NCBI GenBank assembly: GCA_031553655.1
Contig: JAVBLG010000076.1
Span: 1 to 32,492 of the forward strand
Direction of reading: 5' to 3'
DNA length: 32,492 nucleotides
Origin: JAVBLG01 sp031553655
GTDB taxonomy: Bacteria; Desulfobacterota; Desulfovibrionia; Desulfovibrionales; Desulfovibrionaceae
The number at the start of each line of letters is the position of its first letter. Positions within the stretch are counted from its first letter, which is position 1. Under the pieces are notes generated by a model. The model searched no databases. It was not told where the DNA came from and saw only the letters and a list, made by a program, of their open reading frames with translations. Both the position numbers and the translations under genes were made by a program. This document shows, in pieces, positions 1 to 8,228 of this stretch.

Positions 1-141
1 ATCGATTGGTTTGCGAAACAGGGACTTGTATCTCTAAGCACAAAATATTCCACGATACCAGCTTAAGAGAAACCGCCGTATGCGACATCGCTTGTACGGT
101 GGTGTGAGAGAGGGGAGCCGCGAGGCTCCCCCCTACTCGAA
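1..141 (+). mobile_element. 3' end of a group II intron (domains V and VI)
   Basis: Domain V is visible at 72-103. A 9-bp basal helix pairs 72-80 (ACCGCCGTA) with 95-103 (TACGGTGGT), with one G-U pair. Above it are a small bulge on the 3' strand and a short distal helix (GCG, 82-84, with CGC, 89-91) closed by four bases. The catalytic triad position reads CGC (74-76), and its G pairs with U, as in known ribozymes. Domain VI follows: GTGAGAG, then the perfect stem GGGGAGCC/GGCTCCCC (112-119/124-131), then CTACTCGA, a typical 3' end with a likely bulged branch-point A. The intron body and any reverse transcriptase/maturase gene would lie left of position 1. The 3' boundary is about 140-142. The intron reads rightward, antisense to the surrounding tra genes, so it cannot be spliced from their transcript. 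The domain V match is strong; the class is unassigned. Confidence 0.82.
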
Positions 142-455
142 TGCTCGCATTGCGCGAGCGAATACGGCCCCACCGGGGGCCTGCGGTAAAAGCAGCCTTC
201 ACCGCCCCCGGTCAGTGGTGTACAGGCGCAAAAGGCCGCCCCATACTTTTTCAGGCAGGTGGAACCGTCCATCATCACCGGCTGGCCCAGAATGATATTC
301 TGTTCCGCAGGGGTGTAGTTGGCCGCGAACGCGCAGGGATTGGCGATAAGAGCCGCAATCAGCGCCAGGCACAGCAGCCGGGCGAAGGCCTTCCGTATTC
401 CCCATAAGCAGCGACGAATCGCCCATCGGCAAAACACATTAATTCCAACCAACAT
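63..455 (-). pseudogene. Small secreted Cys-containing protein, cut off by the group II intron
   Basis: I do not recognise this gene. The reading frame starts at ATG 453-455 and overlaps the last codons of traN by 17 bases, so it is probably translationally coupled. The product has a long basic N-terminal region, a hydrophobic segment (about residues 26-43) and a likely signal-peptidase site after CAFA (about residue 44). A short mature part follows with Cys residues in the contexts GSTCLKK, AAFCACTP and GEGCFYRR. Genuine coding sequence probably ends near base 141, where the frame runs into intron domain VI. The last ~25 residues (from about SSRGEPRG) are antisense intron sequence and not real protein. 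The rest of the gene should lie on the far side of the intron, left of the window. It is too short to tell whether it is a periplasmic transfer protein. Confidence 0.6.
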
Positions 456-1542
456 CGTTCACCATCCCGCAGTTGCCGTGATTGTTGCCGCCTTCAATGG
501 TCGCGTCCGTTGAACAGCGATACTGAAAGCAATGCGAGCCTTTTACCGTCCAATCCACGCCGCCAAAGGGATCTTTCGCGCCGCAGTTATTGGTTGTTGA
601 TGGGCTGATTGTGCCTGTGGGGCATTGGTAATAGTAAACAAATGGAGTTAGGCGCGAGGCCTGGATATTATAGCGGCCAAGGCGCAACGACGTATCTTCG
701 GCCCAGGCGGCGCTTATATCCTTGTTCCAATACATTGGCGTGCCGGGAATGGCTGTTGAACCGGCGTCCGTTTCATAAGACGGCTTATAAACAGCCGGAT
801 AGGCCGGAAGCTCGAAAGATACCGGATCACGCCGGGCCTCGCCGCGTTCGGCGCTCCATTGGAAAATCAGCGCGTCCATGAGCGAGATTTCAAAAAGCCC
901 ATTGGTAGCCGGGTCAGTGAATTTGATATTTGGCTGCGTGTAGCGATCCAGGCACTGCCGTAGGATCAGGTCTTTGTGCTTGTACGGAGCCGACGATATG
1001 GTCCTGGCGGCCGGAGCCAGGCTGCGCAGCTTCTGGGCATAATTGTTGTTGCCGGGCTGCTCTATGGTGGCGTCGAATCTGTATTCCGTGGACTGGGCAT
1101 TGCAACTCACCGGGGTAATGCATTTGTCATTGCATTCAATCTGCGTGGCAAAGCTTTTTCCGGTAAGTTGGCATTTATATGGCGGGCAAAGGGCCGGGTC
1201 GGTGACTATCTGGCCGGTGTTGGTGCATTGGAAACGCCGCTGCCGGCAGGCATTGGAGCAATCGGCCTGGGAGGTGTACTGCACTCCGGTTATGGAACAT
1301 TTGTAGTCAATTCGGGTGGAGCGGTAGTTGGCCATGCAGTTGTTATACAGCCCCCATCTGGAGCCGGTAGCCTGGCAAATGTACACATAATCGCAATTGA
1401 AGCCGCTGGCGAAGTTACTGCTGATCTCTGTGTCGGTGCATTGGCATTCCGTGCCGCCCCAAGGGGGGTAAATCCCCTCACATCTTTTGTCCGCGCGATA
1501 ATAGCCAACACTTCCGGCGTCGTTTATACCTTGGGGCGGCGT
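439..1542 (-). pseudogene. traN: TraN C-terminal part, frameshifted from the upstream traN frame
   Basis: This frame is open from 1542 down to the stop at 439 and continues the Cys-rich mating-pair stabilisation protein encoded upstream. The join is at the run of four C on the coding strand near 1535-1539. The upstream frame ends within a few codons (TAA at 1524-1526). This frame meanwhile carries on with Cys-rich sequence (contexts RCEGIYPP and ECQCTDT) that resembles the preceding traN segment. The later part has Cys clusters (YKCSITG, SNACRQRRFQC) and ends CGMVNDVGWN. No start codon with a good ribosome binding site lies near the 5' end; the first candidate is GTG 1384-1386, within the Cys-rich part. 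It is therefore more likely the cut-off C-terminus of one large TraN (about 365 codons) than a separate gene. Confidence 0.7.
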
Positions 1543-4325
1543 TCATAAAAACTTGATGCGCCATAAATTGAAATGGAGCCATGCGCATGCCCGTCTCTGG
1601 TGCATACGCAGGGGAGTTCGCCATATTTGCAGTTGGAGCTCCATTTATTATTCAAATAGCAGCTTGAACTGCATATGGACTCCCCCTGGCCAGAGCATGA
1701 ACCCTGAATCGGCACGTCCACCCGGTTGCAACTGCCCTGCATGGGGCTGATCTCCACATAGGGCGGTTCGGCCCGCGCGCAGGATGCGGTATTGCTGCCG
1801 CCCCATATGCCGCTGGCGGAAAAGGCGTATTCGATGCGCCCGAAGGGTTCCGAAGATTCCGGAGCCAGCCCCAGGATGTCGCGGCGGTTCACATTGGCCA
1901 CGGACAATTGTGATGTCCATGAGCAGGTGGTGGTAACCCCGTCGGCGCTGGTTTTGGGGCCGTTGCGGTCGCAAGGGCATTCCGGGCCGGGGTCGGGAAT
2001 GAAGGCCGGATCTCTGGCCAACAGGTCGGCGATCAGCGGCCGGGCCCAGGCATCCACCGGATCAAACCAGACGGATATTGGAGTGAGCGGGCCAAGGTCA
2101 TTATGAAAATGATCGTCTTCCGGATACGAAGGCACGCGGGCGAAGCAGTGATAGCCGCTGGTGGCCGTAACTTCATGATTCTGGTTGGCAATGCCCGTGC
2201 CCTGCCACAGCTTGGGCGCGCAATCCTTGATGCCGCCTTTATCCAGGCTGGTGGGGTCGTTTATGTCGCCAAGGCCGGTGTAGCAAACTACGCGCGGCTT
2301 TTTCTCTTCTTCAGACGGCTCGCAGATGCCGACATTCTCGCCTGAAGAGCAAATCATGTCCTGGCTGGCCTTGCCGATAACCTGCATGGCGGAAATACCC
2401 TGGATAAAGGCGTTCATATCCAGGCACTGGCAGCCGGTAACCGCTGTTTCTCCCGATTCCAGGGGGCAATTCCAGGAGCCGGATTTCTGTTTGGCGCAGG
2501 TTTTGATGATTTCGGGGGCTTTCAAAGGGTTGGCGGCATCGGCAAGCACACCCCTGGTGGCTACGCGGCAGGCCGGCATGCAACTGTCCGCTGTTTGTTG
2601 AAACTGGATATTGGAATCATATACGGTATGCACCTTTTCCCCATAGGCATTCCAGACCACATCAGGCTGGGCCCGCCAGGTGCTTGAGGAAAAGTCGAAG
2701 CCGATATTGCCGCCAATGTAGTTGGAGCGCTCCTTTACCTTGTCGAAATTCAGATCCAGGTTTTTAACCCGGCATTTATAGACGCGCTCTTTCTTCCAGA
2801 ATGGCTCGCATACGGTCAGATTGCGGTTTTTGCCGGTGAAGGTGCGGCATTGCCTGCCGGAGGTCAGCCCGGTGGTTGCGCCGTCTTTGACTGAATAAAC
2901 GCCGTCAATGATCTCATCCTTGAGTTCGCATTCCCCTCTGGCGCGGCGACTTTCCATTGTGGCGCAATTGTCGCGCGCGCCGCGCACTGTGTCGCAGCCC
3001 TGATACAAGGCCGGGCGGAAAGGATCGTTTTTGACAGTTTCACCCTCCAGGCCCATGGACGGTGAATGACAGTGGAACACGTCATCCTGCTTGCCGCCCC
3101 AACAATTGGCCTGCCATTCCTGTTCCTCCACATTCCCGGCTCCGGAACAAGAGCTGTAGCGGCCGATTCCGGAAGCGGCCACAACATCGGAAATGCCCGA
3201 CATGGTATTGAACACGCCGTTTCTGGTAAAATTGCCGCACAGATAATCCAGGCGGTTGCCGGATATATGCGCCGCGCAGTCCGCCAGGGAAGCCTTTTTT
3301 GACAAAGCCGCGCTACAGCCGGAATCGGAATATTGATAGCATGTGCCGCTATCTTTATTGATTCCCACGCCAAAGCGGATCGGCGCGGGCCTGTCCACAT
3401 AGCTGAATTCTCTGGTGATACTGGCTTCCTGGGTGCAGCTTAAGGTCTGGAACTGCTCATTGCCGAATGTTGAGGCCACAGCATTATAAGGATTATTACG
3501 GTCAGCCTCGGCAGCGCTGAGCGCGTCCTGAGCCGGAAAGTCGAACTGCCCGTACAGGCCGCGCAGCTTGGCTATTTTTTCATCGCCCTGGCCTATGGCG
3601 GAACAATTGGCCACCTTGGAGCCCATGAAATTGAGCCTCAGCTCCGAGGCCAGGTATTCCGTGCCGGTAACAGCCACCAGATTGTTTTGCGCGGTGAGCA
3701 GGTTCAGAATGCCGTTGCCGGCATTGGAGAGTATGCTTTCAATAATTGAAGCGGCCGGAGCGCCACAGGAGGCATTAAAACAAAAACAGCCTTTCATGCC
3801 GTATGCGGTGTTGTAGCCGGGCCGGGCGAACTCGCATTTTTCCTTCAACTCGTTGCCGTCCAGAACCCATTGGCAAAATTTGCAGTCTTTCCAACTGCCG
3901 GAAGGATTGCAGTCGCGCACATAGCCGTTGGAGCACATCCCGCCTACGTTATTGACGGTTTTTACAAGATCCATTGTGCCGTCCATGTTTGTGTCGATTC
4001 TGACTCGAATATTAAGTTCGCCAATGCCGGACAGGCTGCCCACCGGAAAGGCGGTTAATTCCATAACCGGAGCCTGGCCGCCGCACATGATCGCGCCTGA
4101 AAATTCCTTTTTGCCGTCAAAGGTGGAGAACTTGGCGCTGTCGGACGTGGCCGGGCCGAACAATTTGCCGCTTATGGCCCCGGATGAGCCGATTTGCCCG
4201 CTGTGCGAACGCGCCGCGTCAATGGCGTTTTCCACTGTGGGCGTTGGCGCGTCACGCATATTTGTAGCGGCGTGCAGCGGAACCGGCAGGCACAAAATCA
4301 GGATAAGAAGCAGATGGCGCGTCAT
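1524..4325 (-). CDS. traN: TraN-like mating-pair stabilisation protein, N-terminal ~930 residues
   Basis: TraN is a large outer-membrane, Cys-rich adhesin that contacts the recipient and stabilises mating pairs in F-type systems. I chose ATG 4323-4325 because GGGAG lies 9 bases upstream and a proper signal peptide follows (MTRHLLLILILCLPVPLHAA). A possible TTG 15 bases earlier lacks support. The mature protein has many Cys residues throughout (for example CSNGYVRDCN, CKFCQW, CFCFNASCG), typical of disulfide-rich TraN. The frame ends early at 1524 after a one-base shift. Restoring one C near 1537 would join it to the downstream frame and give about 1,295 residues, against about 600 for TraN of F and nearer 900-1,000 for SXT/R391-type proteins. 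The S26 peptidase gene ends 15 bases upstream. Confidence 0.82.
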   Translation of the reverse strand: MTRHLLLILILCLPVPLHAATNMRDAPTPTVENAIDAARSHSGQIGSSGAISGKLFGPATSDSAKFSTFDGKKEFSGAIMCGGQAPVMELTAFPVGSLSGIGELNIRVRIDTNMDGTMDLVKTVNNVGGMCSNGYVRDCNPSGSWKDCKFCQWVLDGNELKEKCEFARPGYNTAYGMKGCFCFNASCGAPAASIIESILSNAGNGILNLLTAQNNLVAVTGTEYLASELRLNFMGSKVANCSAIGQGDEKIAKLRGLYGQFDFPAQDALSAAEADRNNPYNAVASTFGNEQFQTLSCTQEASITREFSYVDRPAPIRFGVGINKDSGTCYQYSDSGCSAALSKKASLADCAAHISGNRLDYLCGNFTRNGVFNTMSGISDVVAASGIGRYSSCSGAGNVEEQEWQANCWGGKQDDVFHCHSPSMGLEGETVKNDPFRPALYQGCDTVRGARDNCATMESRRARGECELKDEIIDGVYSVKDGATTGLTSGRQCRTFTGKNRNLTVCEPFWKKERVYKCRVKNLDLNFDKVKERSNYIGGNIGFDFSSSTWRAQPDVVWNAYGEKVHTVYDSNIQFQQTADSCMPACRVATRGVLADAANPLKAPEIIKTCAKQKSGSWNCPLESGETAVTGCQCLDMNAFIQGISAMQVIGKASQDMICSSGENVGICEPSEEEKKPRVVCYTGLGDINDPTSLDKGGIKDCAPKLWQGTGIANQNHEVTATSGYHCFARVPSYPEDDHFHNDLGPLTPISVWFDPVDAWARPLIADLLARDPAFIPDPGPECPCDRNGPKTSADGVTTTCSWTSQLSVANVNRRDILGLAPESSEPFGRIEYAFSASGIWGGSNTASCARAEPPYVEISPMQGSCNRVDVPIQGSCSGQGESICSSSCYLNNKWSSNCKYGELPCVCTRDGHAHGSISIYGASSFYERRPKV

Positions 4326-4340
4326 GGCCGTTTCTCCCAA

Positions 4341-4850
4341 TCAAATTCCAAAAACGAGTTTTTCGGTAATCCACATAATCTGGATCAAGCCGAAATAGCG
4401 GCTGTCGTAGCTGTGCGGGTGATCGCCCATGACAAAGGCCTGGCCTTTGGGAATGATGCCGTTATAGAGCGCCGGGGCTATCGGCTCGCCTTTCATATTG
4501 GCGGCGCGCAGCGTACCGATTTCAAGCCCGTCGCAGAATACTTTGCTGATCGTCACCATCAGGTATTGCCCGGCCAGGCAGGCGATGCGCTTCATAAGTG
4601 GGATGATGTGCATGGGCATCTGGCGGTTGAAATCTTCCCCCTGCCAGGCGAAGCGCACATAATCTCCATTTTGCAGTTTTTCCGCGTCTTGCGGCGCGAA
4701 CGGAGCCAGCAGCCCGACGCGGAAGGGCACACTGCCGGTTTCGATGAGTGTCCATTTGTAACCGGCCGGAGGCAGCGCCAGCAGGCAGAATATCAGCAGC
4801 AGGGAGGCAAAGGCCGCGCAGTAGGCGGCCCGGCAAATTTGGGTATACAT
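4341..4850 (-). CDS. S26-family signal peptidase of the conjugation system (TraF of RP4 / TrhF type)
   Basis: This is a membrane-anchored serine peptidase related to leader peptidase, of the type that matures pilin or other exported transfer proteins. I prefer ATG 4848-4850 (169 aa) to a longer frame from 4964. GGAG sits 9 bases before it, overlapping the end of traW, and the protein then opens with a membrane anchor (residues ~8-28). The nucleophile is predicted at Ser40 in ETGSVPFRVG, matching the T/K-S-x-P pattern of plasmid TraF peptidases. The general base is predicted at Lys87 in MKRIACLAG. The conserved GDHPHSYDSRYFG box is at residues 142-154. It lies between traW and traN. It is not the thioredoxin-like TraF encoded at 14088-14963, despite the shared name in other systems. 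Confidence 0.85.
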   Translation of the reverse strand: MYTQICRAAYCAAFASLLLIFCLLALPPAGYKWTLIETGSVPFRVGLLAPFAPQDAEKLQNGDYVRFAWQGEDFNRQMPMHIIPLMKRIACLAGQYLMVTISKVFCDGLEIGTLRAANMKGEPIAPALYNGIIPKGQAFVMGDHPHSYDSRYFGLIQIMWITEKLVFGI

Positions 4851-4854
4851 GAAT

Positions 4855-5550
4855 TCATTCTCCGGTAATTTTTTGGGGTTCAGCGCCATCAGGAACATGG
4901 ACGGCGCGCGCGGAGATAAAGTCGCTTTTGCGCGGCCAGAAAAGGATTGTGGGGGTGCTTTCAATTTTGAAGCGTTCCATAATCCGCCTGGTCAACTGGA
5001 AGACCGGGCGCTTCAATTTTTCCGCCAGGGCCATTGGCGCGCCGTCGCTTATCAGCAGCTTGACCTGCATATTGTCGTTGAAGCCCTGCTTCATAAACCA
5101 ATCCAGCTCGGCCTGGCGCTCGCCGTTGAGGGCCACGAGCAAGAATGGATAGGCAAGGCCCTGATCATTCATCAGCTTCAACGGGTTCACCTTGGTTCCG
5201 GCCGGGTAAATTTCCCGGCCGTAGGCGTCGGTGAGCGCCCTGGCCAATTCCGGCGAAACCGTAAAGGAAAGATCCACGCGATAAACCTTGTCCCGCGCGG
5301 TTGGCGGCAGGCCGGATACCGCGTCTTTCAGGCGAAAGCCAGCGAGCTGGCGTTTGAAGTCGGCCTGAATCTTCTCCCGCAATAAAGTGTGATCAACCTT
5401 GCCCACCTGTTCATGGATTACTTCAAGCAAGTCTTTTTCCTTGATCGCGTAGACAGCGCCGGAATTCCCGATGACGGCGGCTCCGGCACCAAGAGCCGGA
5501 AATGCCGCGCATATCATCGCAAAAACAAATATTTTAAGAAGCCTTGCCAT
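4855..5550 (-). CDS. traW: TraW, F-type pilus assembly protein
   Basis: TraW is a periplasmic protein needed for pilus assembly that works with TrbC and TraU in F-type systems. The 231-residue product has a signal peptide ending near GAGA (~residue 24). The early motif GAVYAIKEKDLLEVI is the usual TraW N-terminal signature, and YPAGTKVNPL (about residues 135-145) is the family's most recognisable motif. Length is close to TraW of F (about 210). The C-terminal half (PFLLVALNGERQ, then ESTPTILFW) has a TrbC-like, thioredoxin-fold flavour. The start overlaps the upstream small gene by 17 bases, suggesting coupled translation. traU normally follows traW, but here the S26 peptidase and traN follow and no traU is seen. 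Confidence 0.85.
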   Translation of the reverse strand: MARLLKIFVFAMICAAFPALGAGAAVIGNSGAVYAIKEKDLLEVIHEQVGKVDHTLLREKIQADFKRQLAGFRLKDAVSGLPPTARDKVYRVDLSFTVSPELARALTDAYGREIYPAGTKVNPLKLMNDQGLAYPFLLVALNGERQAELDWFMKQGFNDNMQVKLLISDGAPMALAEKLKRPVFQLTRRIMERFKIESTPTILFWPRKSDFISARAVHVPDGAEPQKITGE

Positions 5551-5797
5551 GCGGGAACTCTTTTTTATTTCCGGCTTTCAACTCTCTTTCACATTCAGAA
5601 ATATCTTCCGGTGTGAAGCCGATGTACCGGGCCCAGTGCTTGAACAGGCTGAAATTCAGATTGTCATGCAGGAAATCCTCAAATTGCCCGAGGCTGCCGT
5701 CGAACTCCCGGCCGCAACATTGTGTCCAGCCTATGAGCATGTGCTTGAGATGCCTGTTGGCCATAAACTTTGGATAAAAATCGCTAAGTGTAGCCAT
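5534..5797 (-). CDS. Small protein of unknown function in the traV-traW interval
   Basis: I do not recognise this 87-residue protein. It starts at ATG 5795-5797 with GGGAG about 7 bases upstream, overlaps the preceding gene by 14 bases and traW by 17, so it is clearly embedded in the operon. It has no signal peptide or membrane segment and is probably cytoplasmic. The sequence is rich in aromatic residues and His (GWTQCCGREFDG, NLNFSLFKHWARYIG). Two adjacent Cys are present at about residues 27-28. The overlap and codon use support a real gene; function is unknown. Confidence 0.65.
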   Translation of the reverse strand: MATLSDFYPKFMANRHLKHMLIGWTQCCGREFDGSLGQFEDFLHDNLNFSLFKHWARYIGFTPEDISECERELKAGNKKEFPHGKAS

Positions 5798-6077
5798 TGT
5801 TCAGCTCCCGTCTGAAAATCTTGCTCTGAATCAACTGGACTTTTTGTTTGCTGTTCAAGGAAACCTTGCGCACCGTCTTGTTTTTGCGCCTGCTGGTAAG
5901 GTGGCCGATGTAAGGTAGAGGCACATTTTCATCACGCAGCAGGGTTTCGCGCATGGCAATGAAAATGGCGTCCCCGGCGTCTTCCATGGCTTCCAGGCTC
6001 AAAATTGTGGCCCTGTCCGTGTGGCGCAGGGAGAGATAGTGCAGGGCCGCTTCATACAATTCTTTTTTTCGTTTCAT
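5784..6077 (-). CDS. Small basic protein of unknown function
   Basis: I do not recognise this 97-residue protein. The start ATG 6075-6077 is preceded by AGGT about 7 bases away, and the end overlaps the next gene by 14 bases. The N-terminal half looks helical and mixed in charge (LYEAALHYLSLRH, AMEDAGDAIFIAMRETLL). The C-terminal third is strongly basic (TSRRKNKTVRKVSLNSKQK), which could suit nucleic acid or membrane-surface binding. No signal peptide is seen. It sits 9 bases after the traV stop, so it is co-transcribed with the secretion core genes. Confidence 0.6.
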   Translation of the reverse strand: MKRKKELYEAALHYLSLRHTDRATILSLEAMEDAGDAIFIAMRETLLRDENVPLPYIGHLTSRRKNKTVRKVSLNSKQKVQLIQSKIFRRELNNGYT

Positions 6078-6086
6078 AAGTGTTAC

Positions 6087-6818
6087 CTATTGTTGTTCCG
6101 GATGTTTTATGGAGCCGACTTCGCGGCTGCGGTTGAATTTTTCCGACCAAGACCAGGATGCGTCTTCAAGCACCAGCCACATGGTTCGGCCTCCGGCCAT
6201 GGCGTTGAAGCCGGTCTGGTAGGGAGCGATATAAAGTTCCATAATGCGGGGGGCATTGCGCGTGGCCGGCTGGCCACCGTATGCGGGCGGTTCCGCCGCG
6301 CTGCCGGAAGAATCCGGTTTGGCCTCGGCCAGCACTGGTTCCACAAGACCGGTGAGCGGATCCACTTGCTCATCCGGCCAGGAAGCCAGCACGGCCTTAA
6401 GATTCTCTTCGGCTTTACGGAAAAGGCGTTTTTGGACGCTCACGTTTTTGGCCTCGGCCAGAGTGGCCAACATCCTGTCCGCATCCGGAGCATTCAGCTC
6501 TTTCTGAATATGAAGCAGCGCCTTGCCGCGCATGGTGATTGCGCCGTCATTGTCAGTTTCCAAGGCCAGATGGTAGACTTCCAGGGCGTTTTCAATCTGT
6601 TTTTTGCCGGGTGTGGTAGGCGTGGCGGCCGAAGTATGGCTTTGCGGATCGTCTTTGAGGGCCTCGCTATGCGCCGTGCTTACATTTACGCAACGCCCCT
6701 GATCGGCCTGGGGGCACTCGAAAGTGTCGCTGTACGGCAGCATGGTTGAAGCGCAGCCGGTGAGCGTGAGGCAAACTATGAGCAGCGCTGCGAAGCGCGA
6801 TATTTTAAAGAGCGGCAT
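6087..6818 (-). CDS. traV: TraV, outer-membrane lipoprotein of the F-type core
   Basis: TraV anchors the TraB/TraK core complex to the outer membrane (VirB7 role). The 243-residue product has a lipoprotein signal peptide with lipobox LTGC, so Cys22 would be lipidated. The usual early Cys pair of TraV follows (FECPQADQGRCVNV, about residues 33-46). The middle is helical and charged. The C-terminus contains RIMELYIAPYQ, like the R-(V)-x-x-I-x-(I/V)-x-P-x motif of TraV. It is longer than TraV of F (171). The start overlaps the end of traB by 14 bases, with an AAGGAA ribosome binding site inside traB. The order traL-E-K-B-V matches F exactly. Confidence 0.85.
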   Translation of the reverse strand: MPLFKISRFAALLIVCLTLTGCASTMLPYSDTFECPQADQGRCVNVSTAHSEALKDDPQSHTSAATPTTPGKKQIENALEVYHLALETDNDGAITMRGKALLHIQKELNAPDADRMLATLAEAKNVSVQKRLFRKAEENLKAVLASWPDEQVDPLTGLVEPVLAEAKPDSSGSAAEPPAYGGQPATRNAPRIMELYIAPYQTGFNAMAGGRTMWLVLEDASWSWSEKFNRSREVGSIKHPEQQ

Positions 6819-7623
6819 CGTTCATTTCCTTTGGGGTTTTATTGAGGGGTTTATCCAGGGCCAGCTCCGCGCCCTGAGTAACCACGAATGTGGCTTTGCG
6901 CGTGGCGGCCACCTGAATGACGGGAAAAACTTCCTCGGCCAGCGACATATAGTATTCAGCCACTTTATCCAGGCTCTTGCCGATGCCGGACATGGCTCCG
7001 CCCATCAGGTTCTGCCCCAGCTTGTCGCCGCTGAGTCCGCCAGTGATGCTGCCGTTGCCGTTGACTTGCCCGGTGGGTCCGGAAATCATGCCGCCATAGC
7101 CGTTGCCCATCACTGTGGTGGCATTCCATTGGAAGAACTGGGCAATGCCCTGGATAAAGCCGACCTTCATGGTTTCGGCCAGCAGCTTGCCCGCCTTGCT
7201 CACCACCTGGCCGCGCATGCCGGCCTTGCCGTCTTCATCCACCACATAGCCGAGCAGCTTTTGATCCATGACCTGCTTGCCGGCATTGTCCACACAGGAG
7301 AGTGTCATGCCGCGCATGGCCACCCGTTCGGTGGACAGTTCGCCGATGCCCTCGGCCAGAATCAGGCAGCCGCGGATGTTCTGCCGAAATTCATTGGGCA
7401 GAAAGGCCATGTCCTGAATTCTCAATGCGATGGGCGAAGGCTCTTTTTTGGCTTTGTGCCCGGTCGGCGCGTCCAGGCCGGTGAGCAGGCGCACCGGAAA
7501 GAAGCTGGCGGCGGGCAGGTAGAATTTGGTTGTGCTGTCCGATGAATTTTTCGTGGCTTCGGAGTCTTTATTCGAAGGAGCTTTCGCCGCTGAAGGGGCA
7601 AAACTGATTACCCCGAGGGCGCG
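6805..7623 (-). pseudogene. traB: TraB C-terminal part, downstream of an in-frame TAA
   Basis: This 273-codon stretch is in exactly the same frame as the N-terminal half and begins right after TAA 7624-7626. It opens with an Ala/Ser/Lys-rich linker, then the typical TraB core motif around FYLPAASFFPVRLLTGLDAP, and continues through the conserved beta-rich VirB10-like domain (CLILAEGIGELSTERV, a Gly-rich segment, then FPVIQVAATRKATFVVTQG). An internal GTG (7492-7494) falls inside the conserved motif and has no clear ribosome binding site, so independent translation would give a damaged domain. Without readthrough or reversal this half is probably not made. With the stop read through, the total is about 473 residues, essentially the length of TraB of F. 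Confidence 0.8.
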
Positions 7624-8226
7624 TTACGGCACAACGGGCTTTTGCGGCTCGCTGACGCCGTTATCCTGGGCCTTGGCTTTTTCCATGTCCGCAGCGGCTT
7701 TTTTGCCCGCGGCTATGGGTTGCCCCTTGTCATCCTGGCGCGGTGGCACATCAAGCTTGGCTGCACCAGAGGCATATATGCCGCCGCCTTCAACCACAGC
7801 GCCCTGATTCATGCTCTTGCCCAATTCTTCCAACAGATTTTTGTCCGTGGGCTTTTTGGACGTGCTCTGAGGCATCGCAACGATATTCAGGGCGTCTGTC
7901 TGCCGTTTATCCATTTTATCCAGCCGGGACTGCAATTCGCCAAGCCTGCGTTCCATCTGGCTGATGCTGTGTTGCAGCTTCTCCGCCATGACCTCGCCGG
8001 CCATGTCGGGCTGTACAAAGTCGTAACGCGATTTGGAGTTATCCGCCGCGCGCGGTTTTTTCTGGGGCATTCCATGCCAGAACAGCAGAAAAAAACCCGC
8101 GAAAATGGCACCCAAAAACAGATAACGGCGCGTTGACGGAGAAAGCCCGCTGAACCATTCCCGAGCGGAATTCAGCCGGGCGCTCCAATTTTCACGGTTG
8201 CAGAGGTTATGTAGGTTGATGGCCAT
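7624..8226 (-). CDS. traB: TraB N-terminal part (inner-membrane VirB10-like scaffold), ended by a premature stop
   Basis: TraB spans the envelope as the VirB10-like scaffold of the core complex. This frame gives residues 1-200. It has a cytoplasmic N-terminus, one transmembrane helix (about 35-52, YLFLGAIFAGFFLLFW), a coiled coil (about 70-110, with SISQMERRLGELQSRLDKM) and a Pro/Lys/Ala-rich periplasmic linker. The frame stops at TAA 7624-7626 inside the linker, and the conserved TraB core follows in the same frame, so the gene looks whole apart from this one codon. A CAA to TAA change is the simplest origin. It starts 3 bases after the traK stop. Confidence 0.82.
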   Translation of the reverse strand: MAINLHNLCNRENWSARLNSAREWFSGLSPSTRRYLFLGAIFAGFFLLFWHGMPQKKPRAADNSKSRYDFVQPDMAGEVMAEKLQHSISQMERRLGELQSRLDKMDKRQTDALNIVAMPQSTSKKPTDKNLLEELGKSMNQGAVVEGGGIYASGAAKLDVPPRQDDKGQPIAAGKKAAADMEKAKAQDNGVSEPQKPVVP

Positions 8227-8228
8227 GT

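Noticed and set aside
1524..1542. Programmed -1 frameshift in traN
   Set aside because: No canonical X XXY YYZ heptamer or obvious downstream pseudoknot; a lost C in a C run is simpler, though not excluded.
976..1548. Plus-strand open frame of 190 codons
   Set aside because: It lies opposite the Cys-rich TraN frame and has no ribosome binding site.
4341..4964. Longer S26 peptidase starting at 4964
   Set aside because: It would overlap traW by 110 bases and add a non-helical N-terminus; the start at 4850 has a ribosome binding site and begins the membrane anchor.
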